DNA of 57,894 nucleotides from a virus: positions 1 to 57,894 of IMG/VR virus record IMGVR_UViG_3300030118_002568; one strand, written 5' to 3'. The notes under the pieces were generated by a model that was not told where the DNA came from, ran no database searches, and saw nothing but the letters and a program-made list of their open reading frames with translations. Position numbers and translations under genes: made by a program. Of this stretch, positions 13,716-20,671 are shown in pieces (position 1 is the first letter of the stretch; each line of letters opens with the position of its first letter).

Positions 13716-14275
13716 AAATGAAAACAAATGAAACAGAATATGAAGATGGTAAGATAGAAGGCTTAGAGGTAAAGGATGAGAATTGGATTGAGGACATTAA
13801 AACTGTATTTAACTCGATACAGTTTGTCTATCCATTCCCCGACCCACAAACAGAGGCATTCTTTACGGTGATTTGGAATAAATCGCTTAATGCATTCGAT
13901 TCACCTAGAGAGGTACAGGTGATTGTTGATGCTAAGAATGACCTATATTGCAGTGTAGGTACATTTGGGTTTGTGAGTTTCAAGAACCAAGATGGACAAC
14001 TGGATGGTATGAAGTTACCATTGAAGTGTTGGATACACACACATCCGTTTGGTCGAGCATTCTTCAGTGGCACTGATTGGAAAACAATCAAGTCATGGAA
14101 AGGAATGATGGAGAGTGCAACGGTTCTTGGTGATAATCAGTTCATCTCCTATGATTGTAATAGCGAGATTGCAAAGCAAGTGCAGTATGGTTTGTATCAA
14201 CAACACCCTGAGACAGACGATAAGCCTGAATGGGTAAAAGTAGCAGAAGATGTATTGGATGGTGAAGAAGAATGA
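13712..14275 (+). CDS. JAMM/MPN (JAB1) family metalloprotease
   Basis: 187 residues (an alternative start two codons in gives better spacing to GGAGG). It contains the full JAMM zinc motif H-x-H-P-x6-S-x2-D as IHTHPFGRAFFSGTD, with H109, H111, S119 and D122. The upstream strand QVIVDAKNDLYCSVGTF fits the MPN sheet. JAMM proteases cut after the C-terminal Gly-Gly of ubiquitin-like proteins, either maturing precursors or removing them from targets. The ThiS-like protein at 7406 ends Gly-Gly-Tyr, a fitting substrate, and an E1-like enzyme lies 0.9 kb upstream. Phage tail JAMM proteins (lambda K type) are an alternative, but this gene is among early genes, carries no NlpC domain and is far from the tail genes. 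Confidence 0.85.
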   Translation: MKMKTNETEYEDGKIEGLEVKDENWIEDIKTVFNSIQFVYPFPDPQTEAFFTVIWNKSLNAFDSPREVQVIVDAKNDLYCSVGTFGFVSFKNQDGQLDGMKLPLKCWIHTHPFGRAFFSGTDWKTIKSWKGMMESATVLGDNQFISYDCNSEIAKQVQYGLYQQHPETDDKPEWVKVAEDVLDGEEE

Positions 14276-14415
14276 CTATGATAAGAATAACAGAGAAGCA
14301 GATGGATTTCATTGAGTCTGTGATGAAGAAGATGAACATGTCATTCGATGAAACTGTTGGCTATCTGATAACAGTTGGAATACTAGAAACACAATTCAGG
14401 GAGGATTATCGATGA
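14272..14415 (+). CDS. Small helical protein, 47 aa
   Basis: MTMIRITEKQMDFIESVMKK, then MNMSFDETVGYLITVGILET. Starts in an ATGA overlap with the JAMM gene and ends in another. The strand-helix-helix look with a short N-terminal strand could be a ribbon-helix-helix DNA binder; that is a guess. Confidence 0.6.
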   Translation: MTMIRITEKQMDFIESVMKKMNMSFDETVGYLITVGILETQFREDYR

Positions 14416-14765
14416 TTACAGAAAAGTCATGGAAGACATATTGCGGGATAGCAGATGCTCATGGGTTAGAGTCCTTCATGGAATGTGAAGCAATGGGTTC
14501 TGCTCCTGTGACTCTTACGATGAGAGCGAGTCTGAACAGGCAGAGACATGCTATGGTGTATTGGGTTGAACTACCTGATGACAAAGCAGAGCAAATGCAT
14601 GAGGCAATAAGACAAGCACAAGAGGATGGAGATTGGCATGAGCCTCTTCTTCTTTTGAAGAACCCTGACTTCACAGAGACTGTATCCTTTGAGGATTCAA
14701 TGAAGAGAAGTTGGGACATGCTTCCCGATGACAGACTAGACCCTTATTGGGGAGGAGAAGAGTAG
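14412..14765 (+). CDS. Hypothetical protein, 117 aa
   Basis: Starts by overlap (MITEKSWKTYCGIADAHGLE). Alpha-beta appearance: a strand HAMVYWVELP and a helix KAEQMHEAIRQAQEDGDW. Acidic C-terminus. The gene run pauses after it: 37 bases with a TATA-like box follow. No family is recognised. Confidence 0.65.
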   Translation: MITEKSWKTYCGIADAHGLESFMECEAMGSAPVTLTMRASLNRQRHAMVYWVELPDDKAEQMHEAIRQAQEDGDWHEPLLLLKNPDFTETVSFEDSMKRSWDMLPDDRLDPYWGGEE

Positions 14766-14776
14766 TATTTGTTGAA

Positions 14777-14786
14777 GTATAAATAC
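14777..14786 (+). promoter_or_regulatory. TATA-box-like element GTATAAATAC
   Basis: A palindromic TATA-like decamer in a rare intergenic gap, 38 bases upstream of the chosen ATG at 14815. Archaeal start sites lie about 25 bases after the box, which would give a short leader containing the GGTGAT ribosome-binding site. An internal promoter for the genes from 14815 onward is likely. Confidence 0.55.
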
Positions 14787-14814
14787 TCTCATAATTATAA
14801 TAATGGTGATTAAA

Positions 14815-15603
14815 ATGAAATATTGGGCATTTGAGATAAAGGAAGGAAAAGACATACTGATTAACTGTAAGGACATCGAGAGTGTTTGCCTCTTAGGTGA
14901 ACACACGAAATATGATATTTACTCAGGTCTAGCCATAGAAGGAACATCACAGGACAACGTATCTTTGTTGAAGACTGCGGTTAATCAATCTAAGAACACT
15001 AAGAAAAAGGTTAGCAAGAAAAAGCGAACCAAGAAAAATGCAGTTCCTGTTAGACCGGAAATCAGAGCAGGAGGAAGAACAAGACAGGTTCATGTTCCTG
15101 TCTCTGCCGAACAGAGGTTTGCCAACAAACTCGCTAGGGAGACTGCAACCGGGAGAACAGTAGAAGTGATTGATAAAGACTTAGTAGGAGTCAAGTTTAC
15201 TGTTAGTAGACATGTAGATGGTTCACTGTTTCTCTTACAGGAAGAAGGCACGAAAAACGAGTATTGGGCAAAGTGGAAGATGAAGGATGACCTGTGGATA
15301 ATATGGAATGACAACTATGGAGAAGAGACTGATGACCATCACAATACTGGTAATGAACACGCTGAAGGCCCACATCGTTCATCGTGTTGCTATACAGTGA
15401 ACAGAAGAAGACTGGCAAACGTACCTTACTGTCTAGCATGTAAGGATGACAGTCCCACACAGAGAACTAACAGGAGAATAGCGAATGGTGGCCCTGAAGC
15501 CAATCTAATTTTTAATGAAGATGGTCAATTGACAACGGCATGGACACAGAAAGCGAAGGAGATATACCTTAACAGAATAAGAGAACAGGAGGAAAATGAA
15601 TGA
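14815..15603 (+). CDS. Hypothetical protein with basic linker, 262 aa
   Basis: The start at 14815 (MKYWAFEIKEGKDILINCKD) is chosen because GGTGAT precedes it; a GTG/ATG four codons upstream lacks a site. N-terminal beta domain (1-55), a very basic linker (NTKKKVSKKKRTKKNAVPVR), a second beta-rich domain (VEVIDKDLVGVKFTV; NEYWAKWKMKDDLWI), then a Cys/His region HRSSCCYTV...PYCLACK that may hold zinc. Probably nucleic-acid binding. No family is recognised. Confidence 0.7.
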   Translation: MKYWAFEIKEGKDILINCKDIESVCLLGEHTKYDIYSGLAIEGTSQDNVSLLKTAVNQSKNTKKKVSKKKRTKKNAVPVRPEIRAGGRTRQVHVPVSAEQRFANKLARETATGRTVEVIDKDLVGVKFTVSRHVDGSLFLLQEEGTKNEYWAKWKMKDDLWIIWNDNYGEETDDHHNTGNEHAEGPHRSSCCYTVNRRRLANVPYCLACKDDSPTQRTNRRIANGGPEANLIFNEDGQLTTAWTQKAKEIYLNRIREQEENE

Positions 15604-15830
15604 AAGATAAGTATTACAAATTAACAACAGAATCAGGAATGACGACATTGAACATGGCTGATGTATCTGCATACTCTGTGGTAGAAACACCAAAGGGTAT
15701 GTTGAAGAAGTCTGTTTATGATGTTGAGATACACTTGAAGAGTGGAACAATTTTCACTACTATTATGACAGAAGCAGAGATGATTGTTTGGGAGGATGTG
15801 TTCTTCCCTAAGTCGGTGGTGAAAGAATGA
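15600..15830 (+). CDS. Hypothetical beta-rich protein, 76 aa
   Basis: MKDKYYKLTTESGMTTLNMA, with further strands (VYDVEIHLKSGTIFTTIM) and a C-terminal helix. Resembles the N-terminal domain of the preceding gene in style, so it may be a related small beta domain. ATGA overlaps on both sides. Confidence 0.6.
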   Translation: MKDKYYKLTTESGMTTLNMADVSAYSVVETPKGMLKKSVYDVEIHLKSGTIFTTIMTEAEMIVWEDVFFPKSVVKE

Positions 15831-16096
15831 GTGGTAGGCAATGGCAAAGGCGACATCGTAATGTGTACGAATATACAATAGATGAGTGGTCAGTAGATAC
15901 GAGGAAGTGGTTAGTCACTTCACCGAAGAAACTGACTTACGAGCAAGTTGTTACTTTGGCCTCTGATTTACCTCTCATTGATTCTGAAATCCTGTTGCCC
16001 GGTTTTGAGGGGAGTTATGCGACCTACATCGGAACGGAATATGGTGATGACTCACAACATGAGGTACTTGGAGATTTCAAGGAGGAAGAAGAATGA
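15827..16096 (+). CDS. Hypothetical protein, 89 aa
   Basis: MSGRQWQRRHRNVYEYTIDE, a basic start, then WLVTSPKKLTYEQVVTLASD and an acidic end. ATGA overlaps on both sides. No family is recognised. Confidence 0.6.
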   Translation: MSGRQWQRRHRNVYEYTIDEWSVDTRKWLVTSPKKLTYEQVVTLASDLPLIDSEILLPGFEGSYATYIGTEYGDDSQHEVLGDFKEEEE

Positions 16097-16221
16097 AGAG
16101 ATATGATAGACATGAAAGGGCAGTCGAGAGAAAACTAGATGAGATACTTGAGTTGCTTAAGATACAGACAAAGGTGCTAACTGGTTTGGCATTTGTAGAA
16201 ATGATGGAGGATGAACAATGA
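16093..16221 (+). CDS. Small coiled-coil protein, 42 aa
   Basis: MKRYDRHERAVERKLDEILE then LLKIQTKVLTGLAFVEMMED: one amphipathic helix with heptads. Starts in the ATGA of the previous stop and ends in the ATGA of the tandem-motif peptide below. Confidence 0.6.
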   Translation: MKRYDRHERAVERKLDEILELLKIQTKVLTGLAFVEMMEDEQ

Positions 16222-16307
16222 GACAAACAAGATTAACGGAATTTGGATTTACAGGATTTGGACTTAGGCAGACTAAACTAGAAGAGTTTGGATTTTCCTT
16301 TGAGTGA
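16218..16307 (+). CDS. Tandem PIP-like PCNA-binding micro-protein, 29 aa
   Basis: The entire product is 29 residues and consists of two copies of the same motif, RQTRLTEFGF (2-11) and RQTKLEEFGF (17-26), joined by five residues. Q-x-x-L-x-x-F is the core of PCNA-interacting peptides; the second aromatic is shifted by one Gly. The virus encodes its own PCNA (24305), and its polymerase ends in a good PIP box (QSSLEEWF). The product could bridge two clamp subunits, recruit two factors or block host PCNA. It is supported as a gene by ATGA coupling to the previous stop. Function is inferred from the motif only. Confidence 0.65.
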   Translation: MRQTRLTEFGFTGFGLRQTKLEEFGFSFE

Positions 16308-16312
16308 AGCAA

Positions 16313-16321
16313 CTTATTTAT
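16313..16321 (+). promoter_or_regulatory. TATA-like element before lipoprotein gene
   Basis: CTTATTTAT lies about 30 bases ahead of the chosen start codon (16352), in the short gap after the tandem-motif peptide. An internal archaeal promoter giving a very short leader is plausible. Confidence 0.4.
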
Positions 16322-16351
16322 CCTTCCTGTGTTTGCGAGAGGATGATGACG

Positions 16352-16825
16352 ATGAAGACCAGCATCAGTAAAGTAATAGTTTTGATGACAGTAGCAGCAC
16401 TCCTAGCGGGATGCACAGAAGCATTGCCTGACCCTCCTGAAGAGGAGTTTGAAGGAGAGACATCACAAGCAGATTGGATGTCTATGACAGGAGAGTTTAC
16501 TCTTGTTATGGATAATACTACGAATGAAACGCTGATTCACGCACCGACTATTTGGTTGGATGTGAATACAAGTTATGGAGCGATAGAACTTCAGTCGTTC
16601 AAGTATAATATAACGCATCTATCTTTTGAGGTGATAAACAACTCGGTTATATTCAACAATTACAGTTGGGTAAACATGCAGGGCTACTTGGTTCAAGGAG
16701 ATAAGTATTGGTCAAGTGGTTTTGCTCCTGAGTTTGGAAACGCAACCCTGCACTTTGCAGCCTTCCCATTCGATGTTACAGTTGAGTACGAAGTAGTTTA
16801 CAGAGTGTGGGATGGCAGACAATGA
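16352..16825 (+). CDS. Secreted lipoprotein with many N-glycosylation sequons
   Basis: 157 residues from ATG 16352, which has GAGG upstream; an upstream GTG would spoil the signal peptide. The N-terminus MKTSISKVIVLMTVAALLAG then C is a signal peptide with a lipobox (LLAGC), giving a Cys-anchored protein on the outside of the host membrane. An acidic Pro-rich spacer follows, then a beta-rich domain with six or more N-x-S/T sites (NNT, NET, NTS, NIT, NNS, NYS, NAT), fitting archaeal surface glycosylation. A viral membrane lipoprotein made with early genes could act in superinfection exclusion or cell-surface change. It could also be taken from a host. No family is recognised. Confidence 0.75.
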   Translation: MKTSISKVIVLMTVAALLAGCTEALPDPPEEEFEGETSQADWMSMTGEFTLVMDNTTNETLIHAPTIWLDVNTSYGAIELQSFKYNITHLSFEVINNSVIFNNYSWVNMQGYLVQGDKYWSSGFAPEFGNATLHFAAFPFDVTVEYEVVYRVWDGRQ

Positions 16826-17220
16826 AGAAAGCAGTGACTATTCGCTTTCCTGCTCCGCTTCCTGCGGAGATACCATGTCCAATTTGCGAAGGCAACAAGT
16901 GCAGGGTATGTGACATGGAAGGTAAAATCAAAGTCACAGTTGATGCTAAAGTTCCAATACAACGTCATCTTATTGTTCAATATATTGCTGAACATATGGA
17001 TGAGGTTGCCAATGAACTATCACAGAAGTTTGGTTTAGTTCCCGATGTTCAGACAGAGGATATGTTTGAGGTAGAAGGAAGAACATATGAGTTAGTTAAG
17101 ATTAGTAGTCTCGGTGGTGTTGTATGGGTAGCACACAGAGTAGACGAGCAAGAGTCTCCACGTTACTTTAAATCGTGGAAAAACTTGCAGCAGTTTAAGG
17201 GTGGTTGGCTTGAAGGGTGA
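16822..17220 (+). CDS. Zinc-ribbon protein, 132 aa
   Basis: Start at the ATGA overlap (16822), MKKAVTIRFPAPLPAEIPCP. The motif CPICEGNKCRVCDMEG (residues about 19-34) has four Cys in DnaJ-like spacing. It is followed by a helical part (IVQYIAEHMDEVANELSQKF) and a beta-rich end (VWVAHRVDEQESPRYFKSWK). Probably an accessory factor. No family is recognised. Confidence 0.65.
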   Translation: MKKAVTIRFPAPLPAEIPCPICEGNKCRVCDMEGKIKVTVDAKVPIQRHLIVQYIAEHMDEVANELSQKFGLVPDVQTEDMFEVEGRTYELVKISSLGGVVWVAHRVDEQESPRYFKSWKNLQQFKGGWLEG

Positions 17221-17446
17221 AAAAATAATAGTAAGAGTCCCAAGAAACGGGAATGAAGAATTAACAGTGAGAACAGGTAATTATTGGAATGTTGACATCG
17301 TTGACATTCGTTGGTATGCTAACGGAACACCAACAAAGAAAGGCGTTAGAATGAATATGGAAGAAATGAAAGATGTCGCTAAGGCATTGAATAAGATAAT
17401 TGAGAGGAATAAAAATGACAATGATACGAATGAGCAGGATGTGTGA
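17201..17446 (+). CDS. Hypothetical protein, about 81 aa
   Basis: The start is uncertain: a GTG at 17201 preceded by AAGGG, with TTG at 17210 as an alternative. Beta strands (KIIVRVPRNGNEELTVRT; WNVDIVDIRWYANG) then a helix (MNMEEMKDVAKALNKIIERN). The last 32 bases overlap the ligase gene. No family is recognised. Confidence 0.55.
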   Translation: MVGLKGEKIIVRVPRNGNEELTVRTGNYWNVDIVDIRWYANGTPTKKGVRMNMEEMKDVAKALNKIIERNKNDNDTNEQDV

Positions 17447-18947
17447 ATCCTTAGAAGACAGAACACCATCAGAAAAGAGACACAGAATTTGTGCTACCTT
17501 ACCTCACTTTGAGGATAGAAAGGCAGCGATTAAGATACTGTCACTTGAGTATGAGATGAATAACATAGGTGAGAAGAAAGCAATCAAATGGTTAGCAAAC
17601 ATCTTCGGTGTGTTTGAGGATGAGATATCAGATTCGGCCCACAATTGGATGGACTTGGGAGAAGGAATGAAAGAGTTCCTAAGTGCCAACAGACCTGATT
17701 CAAACTTCTCACTTTCAGATATGGTGAGACTGTTAGAACTGGATTGCTCTTCCATGAGCAACAGTGGAAGTTACGAGACTATCAGAGATGCGATAGGGAG
17801 AATGTCTGCTTTAGAGGTAAAGTGGTTTATCCGCTATTGGTTGAGAACACCTAGAAATGGAGTCAACAAAAGCACTGTCGAAAAAGCCATGACTGACTAC
17901 TATCAAAGAGATATCAAGAAGTATTCAGTAGGTCACTCATTGACTAACCTAGTTGACTATCTAGAGAATGATATAGAACCACCTGAGTTAGTGCATGGTA
18001 ATTTCGTAAAGCCAATGCTTGCTAAGAAATACTTAGGTAAATTACCTGAGCAGTTCGTTATGGATATCAAGTATGACGGTAACAGGTATCAGATACACAA
18101 GAAGGATGATGATGTTATCATCTTCAATCGCAAAGGAAAGATTGCCACAGAGCAGTATGCTGATATTGTAGCGATAGTTAGTGGATGGGAATCTAATGAT
18201 TTCATATTAGATACTGAGATATATCCAATAACAAACGATGGAACTCCTGCTCCACATCAAACATTAGCAACTAGGGTGCATTCAAAGGATAAGCAACTAG
18301 CGATATCCAAATGTCCTGTTCAACTAGTGGTGTTCGATTGTCTTCTATATCAGGGACAATCGATACTCAGTGACACATATGGTGACAGGCTAGAGTATCT
18401 AGAGACCATTGTTCCATCTGAGTATGTTGCTCAAGCATTCAGACATGGCAACGTAGAGGCTGCTTACAATGTAGCAATCAACGGTGGTTTTGAGGGTGTG
18501 ATGATAAAGGACTTGAATGCACAGTACGAATCCAAGAGAACAGTTGCACTACTGAAGTACAAACCGCCAAGAGTAGAACTTGATGTTGTCATAACATCAG
18601 GTGAATATGGAAAGGGAAAGAGAGCAGGTGTGATAGGCACATACGGTGTTAGTGTCAGAAATGGCTCGGACTATGTGAACATAGGAAAGGTTGGTAGTGG
18701 TATATCAGAGGAAGAGATGTATTCTTTGGATGCTCAACTTAAGCGAGTCGTTGATAGTTTCAATGGGGGAACTTATCATTTTCTACCTAGAATAGTGCTT
18801 GAGGTCACTTGTGACTTAATCAGTCAGAACCAAGATGGAACTTATGGCATGAGATTCCCAAGGATAGTTAGAATAAGAGATGACAAGTTTCCTGCTGATT
18901 GCAATACTCTTGATGATGTAGAGGAATTGTGTAGCAACATATATTGA
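17415..18947 (+). CDS. lig: ATP-dependent DNA ligase
   Basis: Seals nicks in double-stranded DNA, joining Okazaki fragments. 510 residues from ATG 17415 (GAGAGG upstream). Domains: N-terminal DNA-binding helical domain (about 1-200), adenylation domain with motif I KYDGNR, in which K219 becomes adenylylated, motif III FILDTEIYP, motif IV EGVMIKD, motif V LLKYKP, and a C-terminal OB fold with motif VI-like residues (YGMRFPRIVRIRDDK). Close in size and plan to archaeal LigI-type ligases (about 550-600 residues), slightly shortened. It overlaps the previous gene in another frame. Confidence 0.93.
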   Translation: MTMIRMSRMCESLEDRTPSEKRHRICATLPHFEDRKAAIKILSLEYEMNNIGEKKAIKWLANIFGVFEDEISDSAHNWMDLGEGMKEFLSANRPDSNFSLSDMVRLLELDCSSMSNSGSYETIRDAIGRMSALEVKWFIRYWLRTPRNGVNKSTVEKAMTDYYQRDIKKYSVGHSLTNLVDYLENDIEPPELVHGNFVKPMLAKKYLGKLPEQFVMDIKYDGNRYQIHKKDDDVIIFNRKGKIATEQYADIVAIVSGWESNDFILDTEIYPITNDGTPAPHQTLATRVHSKDKQLAISKCPVQLVVFDCLLYQGQSILSDTYGDRLEYLETIVPSEYVAQAFRHGNVEAAYNVAINGGFEGVMIKDLNAQYESKRTVALLKYKPPRVELDVVITSGEYGKGKRAGVIGTYGVSVRNGSDYVNIGKVGSGISEEEMYSLDAQLKRVVDSFNGGTYHFLPRIVLEVTCDLISQNQDGTYGMRFPRIVRIRDDKFPADCNTLDDVEELCSNIY

Positions 18948-18968
18948 CTCCTGTAATGTCGCAGTGAC

Positions 18969-19364
18969 ATGTACGGCAGGGATGTACTGAATGGGATTCT
19001 AATTTCAATAGGCAACCCTGAAGTTAACATAGTCAACAGTAGTAAGTCAAAGTTAGGTTATCGTGTCAGACTAAGAGTTTGCATACGAGGTGAAGGCACG
19101 TTCCTTTGGGGTATCAAGCGTTCACTACTACAACATGAAATCGAGTCTAACTACAAGGACAGAGAACATAGTGGAAGACCAAAGCCAATACTGGTTATCA
19201 GTGGGTTGGATAACCTAACTAGACTAGTAGAGATGATGGACAACAAACTAATCACAAACAATGATTGGGAGACATTCAACAAGTCTCTCAGGATGATAAC
19301 AGAGAAAGAACATCTGAGAGCCGAAGGACTTGAGAAGATACTCAAGATGAAGGGGCTTGTCTGA
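18969..19364 (+). CDS. LAGLIDADG-like domain protein, probably inactive
   Basis: 131 residues. LNGILISIGNP near the N-terminus occupies the place of a LAGLIDADG helix but lacks the catalytic acid. GYRVRLRVCIRGEG and ILVISGLDNLTRLVEMM follow in the order of the strands and helices of that fold, and the end (LRAEGLEKILKMKG) resembles the tail of small archaeal LAGLIDADG proteins. It may be a homing-endonuclease derivative recruited as a DNA-binding protein. The ATG at 18969 is used; ATG 18984 or 18992 (another frame) have no better site. Moderate certainty. Confidence 0.5.
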   Translation: MYGRDVLNGILISIGNPEVNIVNSSKSKLGYRVRLRVCIRGEGTFLWGIKRSLLQHEIESNYKDREHSGRPKPILVISGLDNLTRLVEMMDNKLITNNDWETFNKSLRMITEKEHLRAEGLEKILKMKGLV

Positions 19365-19675
19365 TGTTATGTCCGAGATGTAATCTCAGGGAAACAGAGG
19401 CATCTCTGTGTTCTGTTTGTATGTTGAAGGTTCAGATGAACAAGCCTCAACACACAACAGATGATGAAATAACAAACTACCATGTTATGCAACGAATAAA
19501 GCAAGGTTGCAGAGAATGTGGTAGCCACTCCTTTGCTTATGAAGCAGGAGTGCAAGAAGAAAACGAACTAAAGTGGTATGTCATTTTAGTTGATTGTGGG
19601 GCTTGTGGAAAAGCCTACGAAGAAATAATGGAAGTGAGGGTAGATGAGCCTATTAAATATGCAGAATCAGAATAG
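19364..19675 (+). CDS. Double zinc-ribbon protein, 103 aa
   Basis: The first knuckle set CPRC (3-6) with CSVC (16-19) and the second CREC (50-53) with CGAC (79-82) form two separate zinc sites. Starts in an ATGT overlap with the previous stop and its end overlaps the next gene by 32 bases. Could be a transcription or replication accessory protein; no family is recognised. Confidence 0.65.
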   Translation: MLCPRCNLRETEASLCSVCMLKVQMNKPQHTTDDEITNYHVMQRIKQGCRECGSHSFAYEAGVQEENELKWYVILVDCGACGKAYEEIMEVRVDEPIKYAESE

Positions 19676-20495
19676 AACGATAATAATAGTTGGCAAAGAC
19701 GGAACAGACAAGATGCAGAAAGCAATGAAACTTGTATCTGATGAGCCTATAATCAAGTATGCTAATGAGTATGATGTAGAGGATAATTACAGTATACCTG
19801 CTGATGTAGGTATTATCATCAGAGAATGCAACTACAAACCGAATGTAGAACTAATCAGAAGAACTATCTTGGAATATAGAGGACAAGTTGTTCTTACATC
19901 TATAAATCAGAAAGATGTGCCAAAGAAGTTGTTCAATCTATGTAAGTTGAAGCGTGGTAAGAAAGTAGAGTTTGATGAAATCAAGGAGTTAGCACCACGC
20001 TCTGATGCACCTCATAACTATGACACTGACATCTTTACCTTGGTGGGTGACTATCTCAGAAATCCTAACAGGGAATTGATAATGCAGAGTCTGAAAATTA
20101 GCAAACCAGCAGATATTCAATTCGTTTCTTGGTTAGCACCAAACATCCATCCTAACAAGTTGATGTTCGTGGATGCTAAGGTCAAGAGAAGATGGAGTTC
20201 AGATTACTTTTACGAAATGCTTGCTTATTCTCATGACGGGAGAATGCAAAGGAAAATGACACCACCACAAAGAAAGGCATATTCTACAATACCGAAAATT
20301 TTGAGGAAGTTAAAAATGCGGCATTCTGATGTTTATCTTTTCAGAGACTTACTAAAAAACGCTGATTTTAGAGAACATTGTAGAAAGACACTATCTTCCT
20401 CCGAAACTAGAACGTTAGGACTTGGAGAGAAAAAGAGAAGAACAAAGACAACACCAGTCACACCAACTGTTGGATTATCGAGGTGGTTGGACTGA
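19644..20495 (+). CDS. Clamp-loader-like protein without intact Walker motifs (tentative)
   Basis: 283 residues. The N-terminus RTIIIVGKDGTDKMQKAMKL has the shape of a P-loop strand-loop-helix but lacks GKT. The next parts (ADVGIIIREC; GQVVLTSINQKDVPKKLFNL) look like a RecA/AAA core in which a polypeptide ordinarily shuttles between strand and sensor 1. The C-terminal half is helical and basic, ending in a flexible Lys/Thr-rich linker and VGLSRWLD, close to a PCNA-binding end. It stands immediately before the RFC small subunit. A degenerate large-subunit partner is a reasonable guess and nothing more. ATG 19659 is an alternative start. Confidence 0.45.
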   Translation: MSLLNMQNQNRTIIIVGKDGTDKMQKAMKLVSDEPIIKYANEYDVEDNYSIPADVGIIIRECNYKPNVELIRRTILEYRGQVVLTSINQKDVPKKLFNLCKLKRGKKVEFDEIKELAPRSDAPHNYDTDIFTLVGDYLRNPNRELIMQSLKISKPADIQFVSWLAPNIHPNKLMFVDAKVKRRWSSDYFYEMLAYSHDGRMQRKMTPPQRKAYSTIPKILRKLKMRHSDVYLFRDLLKNADFREHCRKTLSSSETRTLGLGEKKRRTKTTPVTPTVGLSRWLD

Positions 20496-20671
20496 GCGAA
20501 TATCATTGCAAGTGTGATAAGAGCGGGTGGGATGCCTATGACTTCCATTACGGAAGATGTAAAACTTGCAACAAGTGGATATCTGCTTATGATATCCTGA
20601 ATGAATGGAATAAAAATGGAGAGAATGAAAATGTTATGGACAGAGAAATACAGACCAAAGAGAATTGCTGA
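20483..20671 (+). CDS. Small zinc-finger protein, 62 aa
   Basis: Starts probably at GTG 20483, overlapping the previous gene by 13 bases. CKCDKSGWDAYDFHYGRCKTC gives four Cys (residues about 9-29) for one zinc site, followed by a helix. Its end overlaps the RFC gene by about 40 bases. No family is recognised. Confidence 0.5.
   Translation: MVGLSEYHCKCDKSGWDAYDFHYGRCKTCNKWISAYDILNEWNKNGENENVMDREIQTKENC

Noticed and set aside
13712-14275. Tail-type JAMM protein of the lambda K class
   Set aside because: No NlpC/P60 domain, and the gene is about 20 kb from the tail module, on the other strand, beside an E1-like gene.
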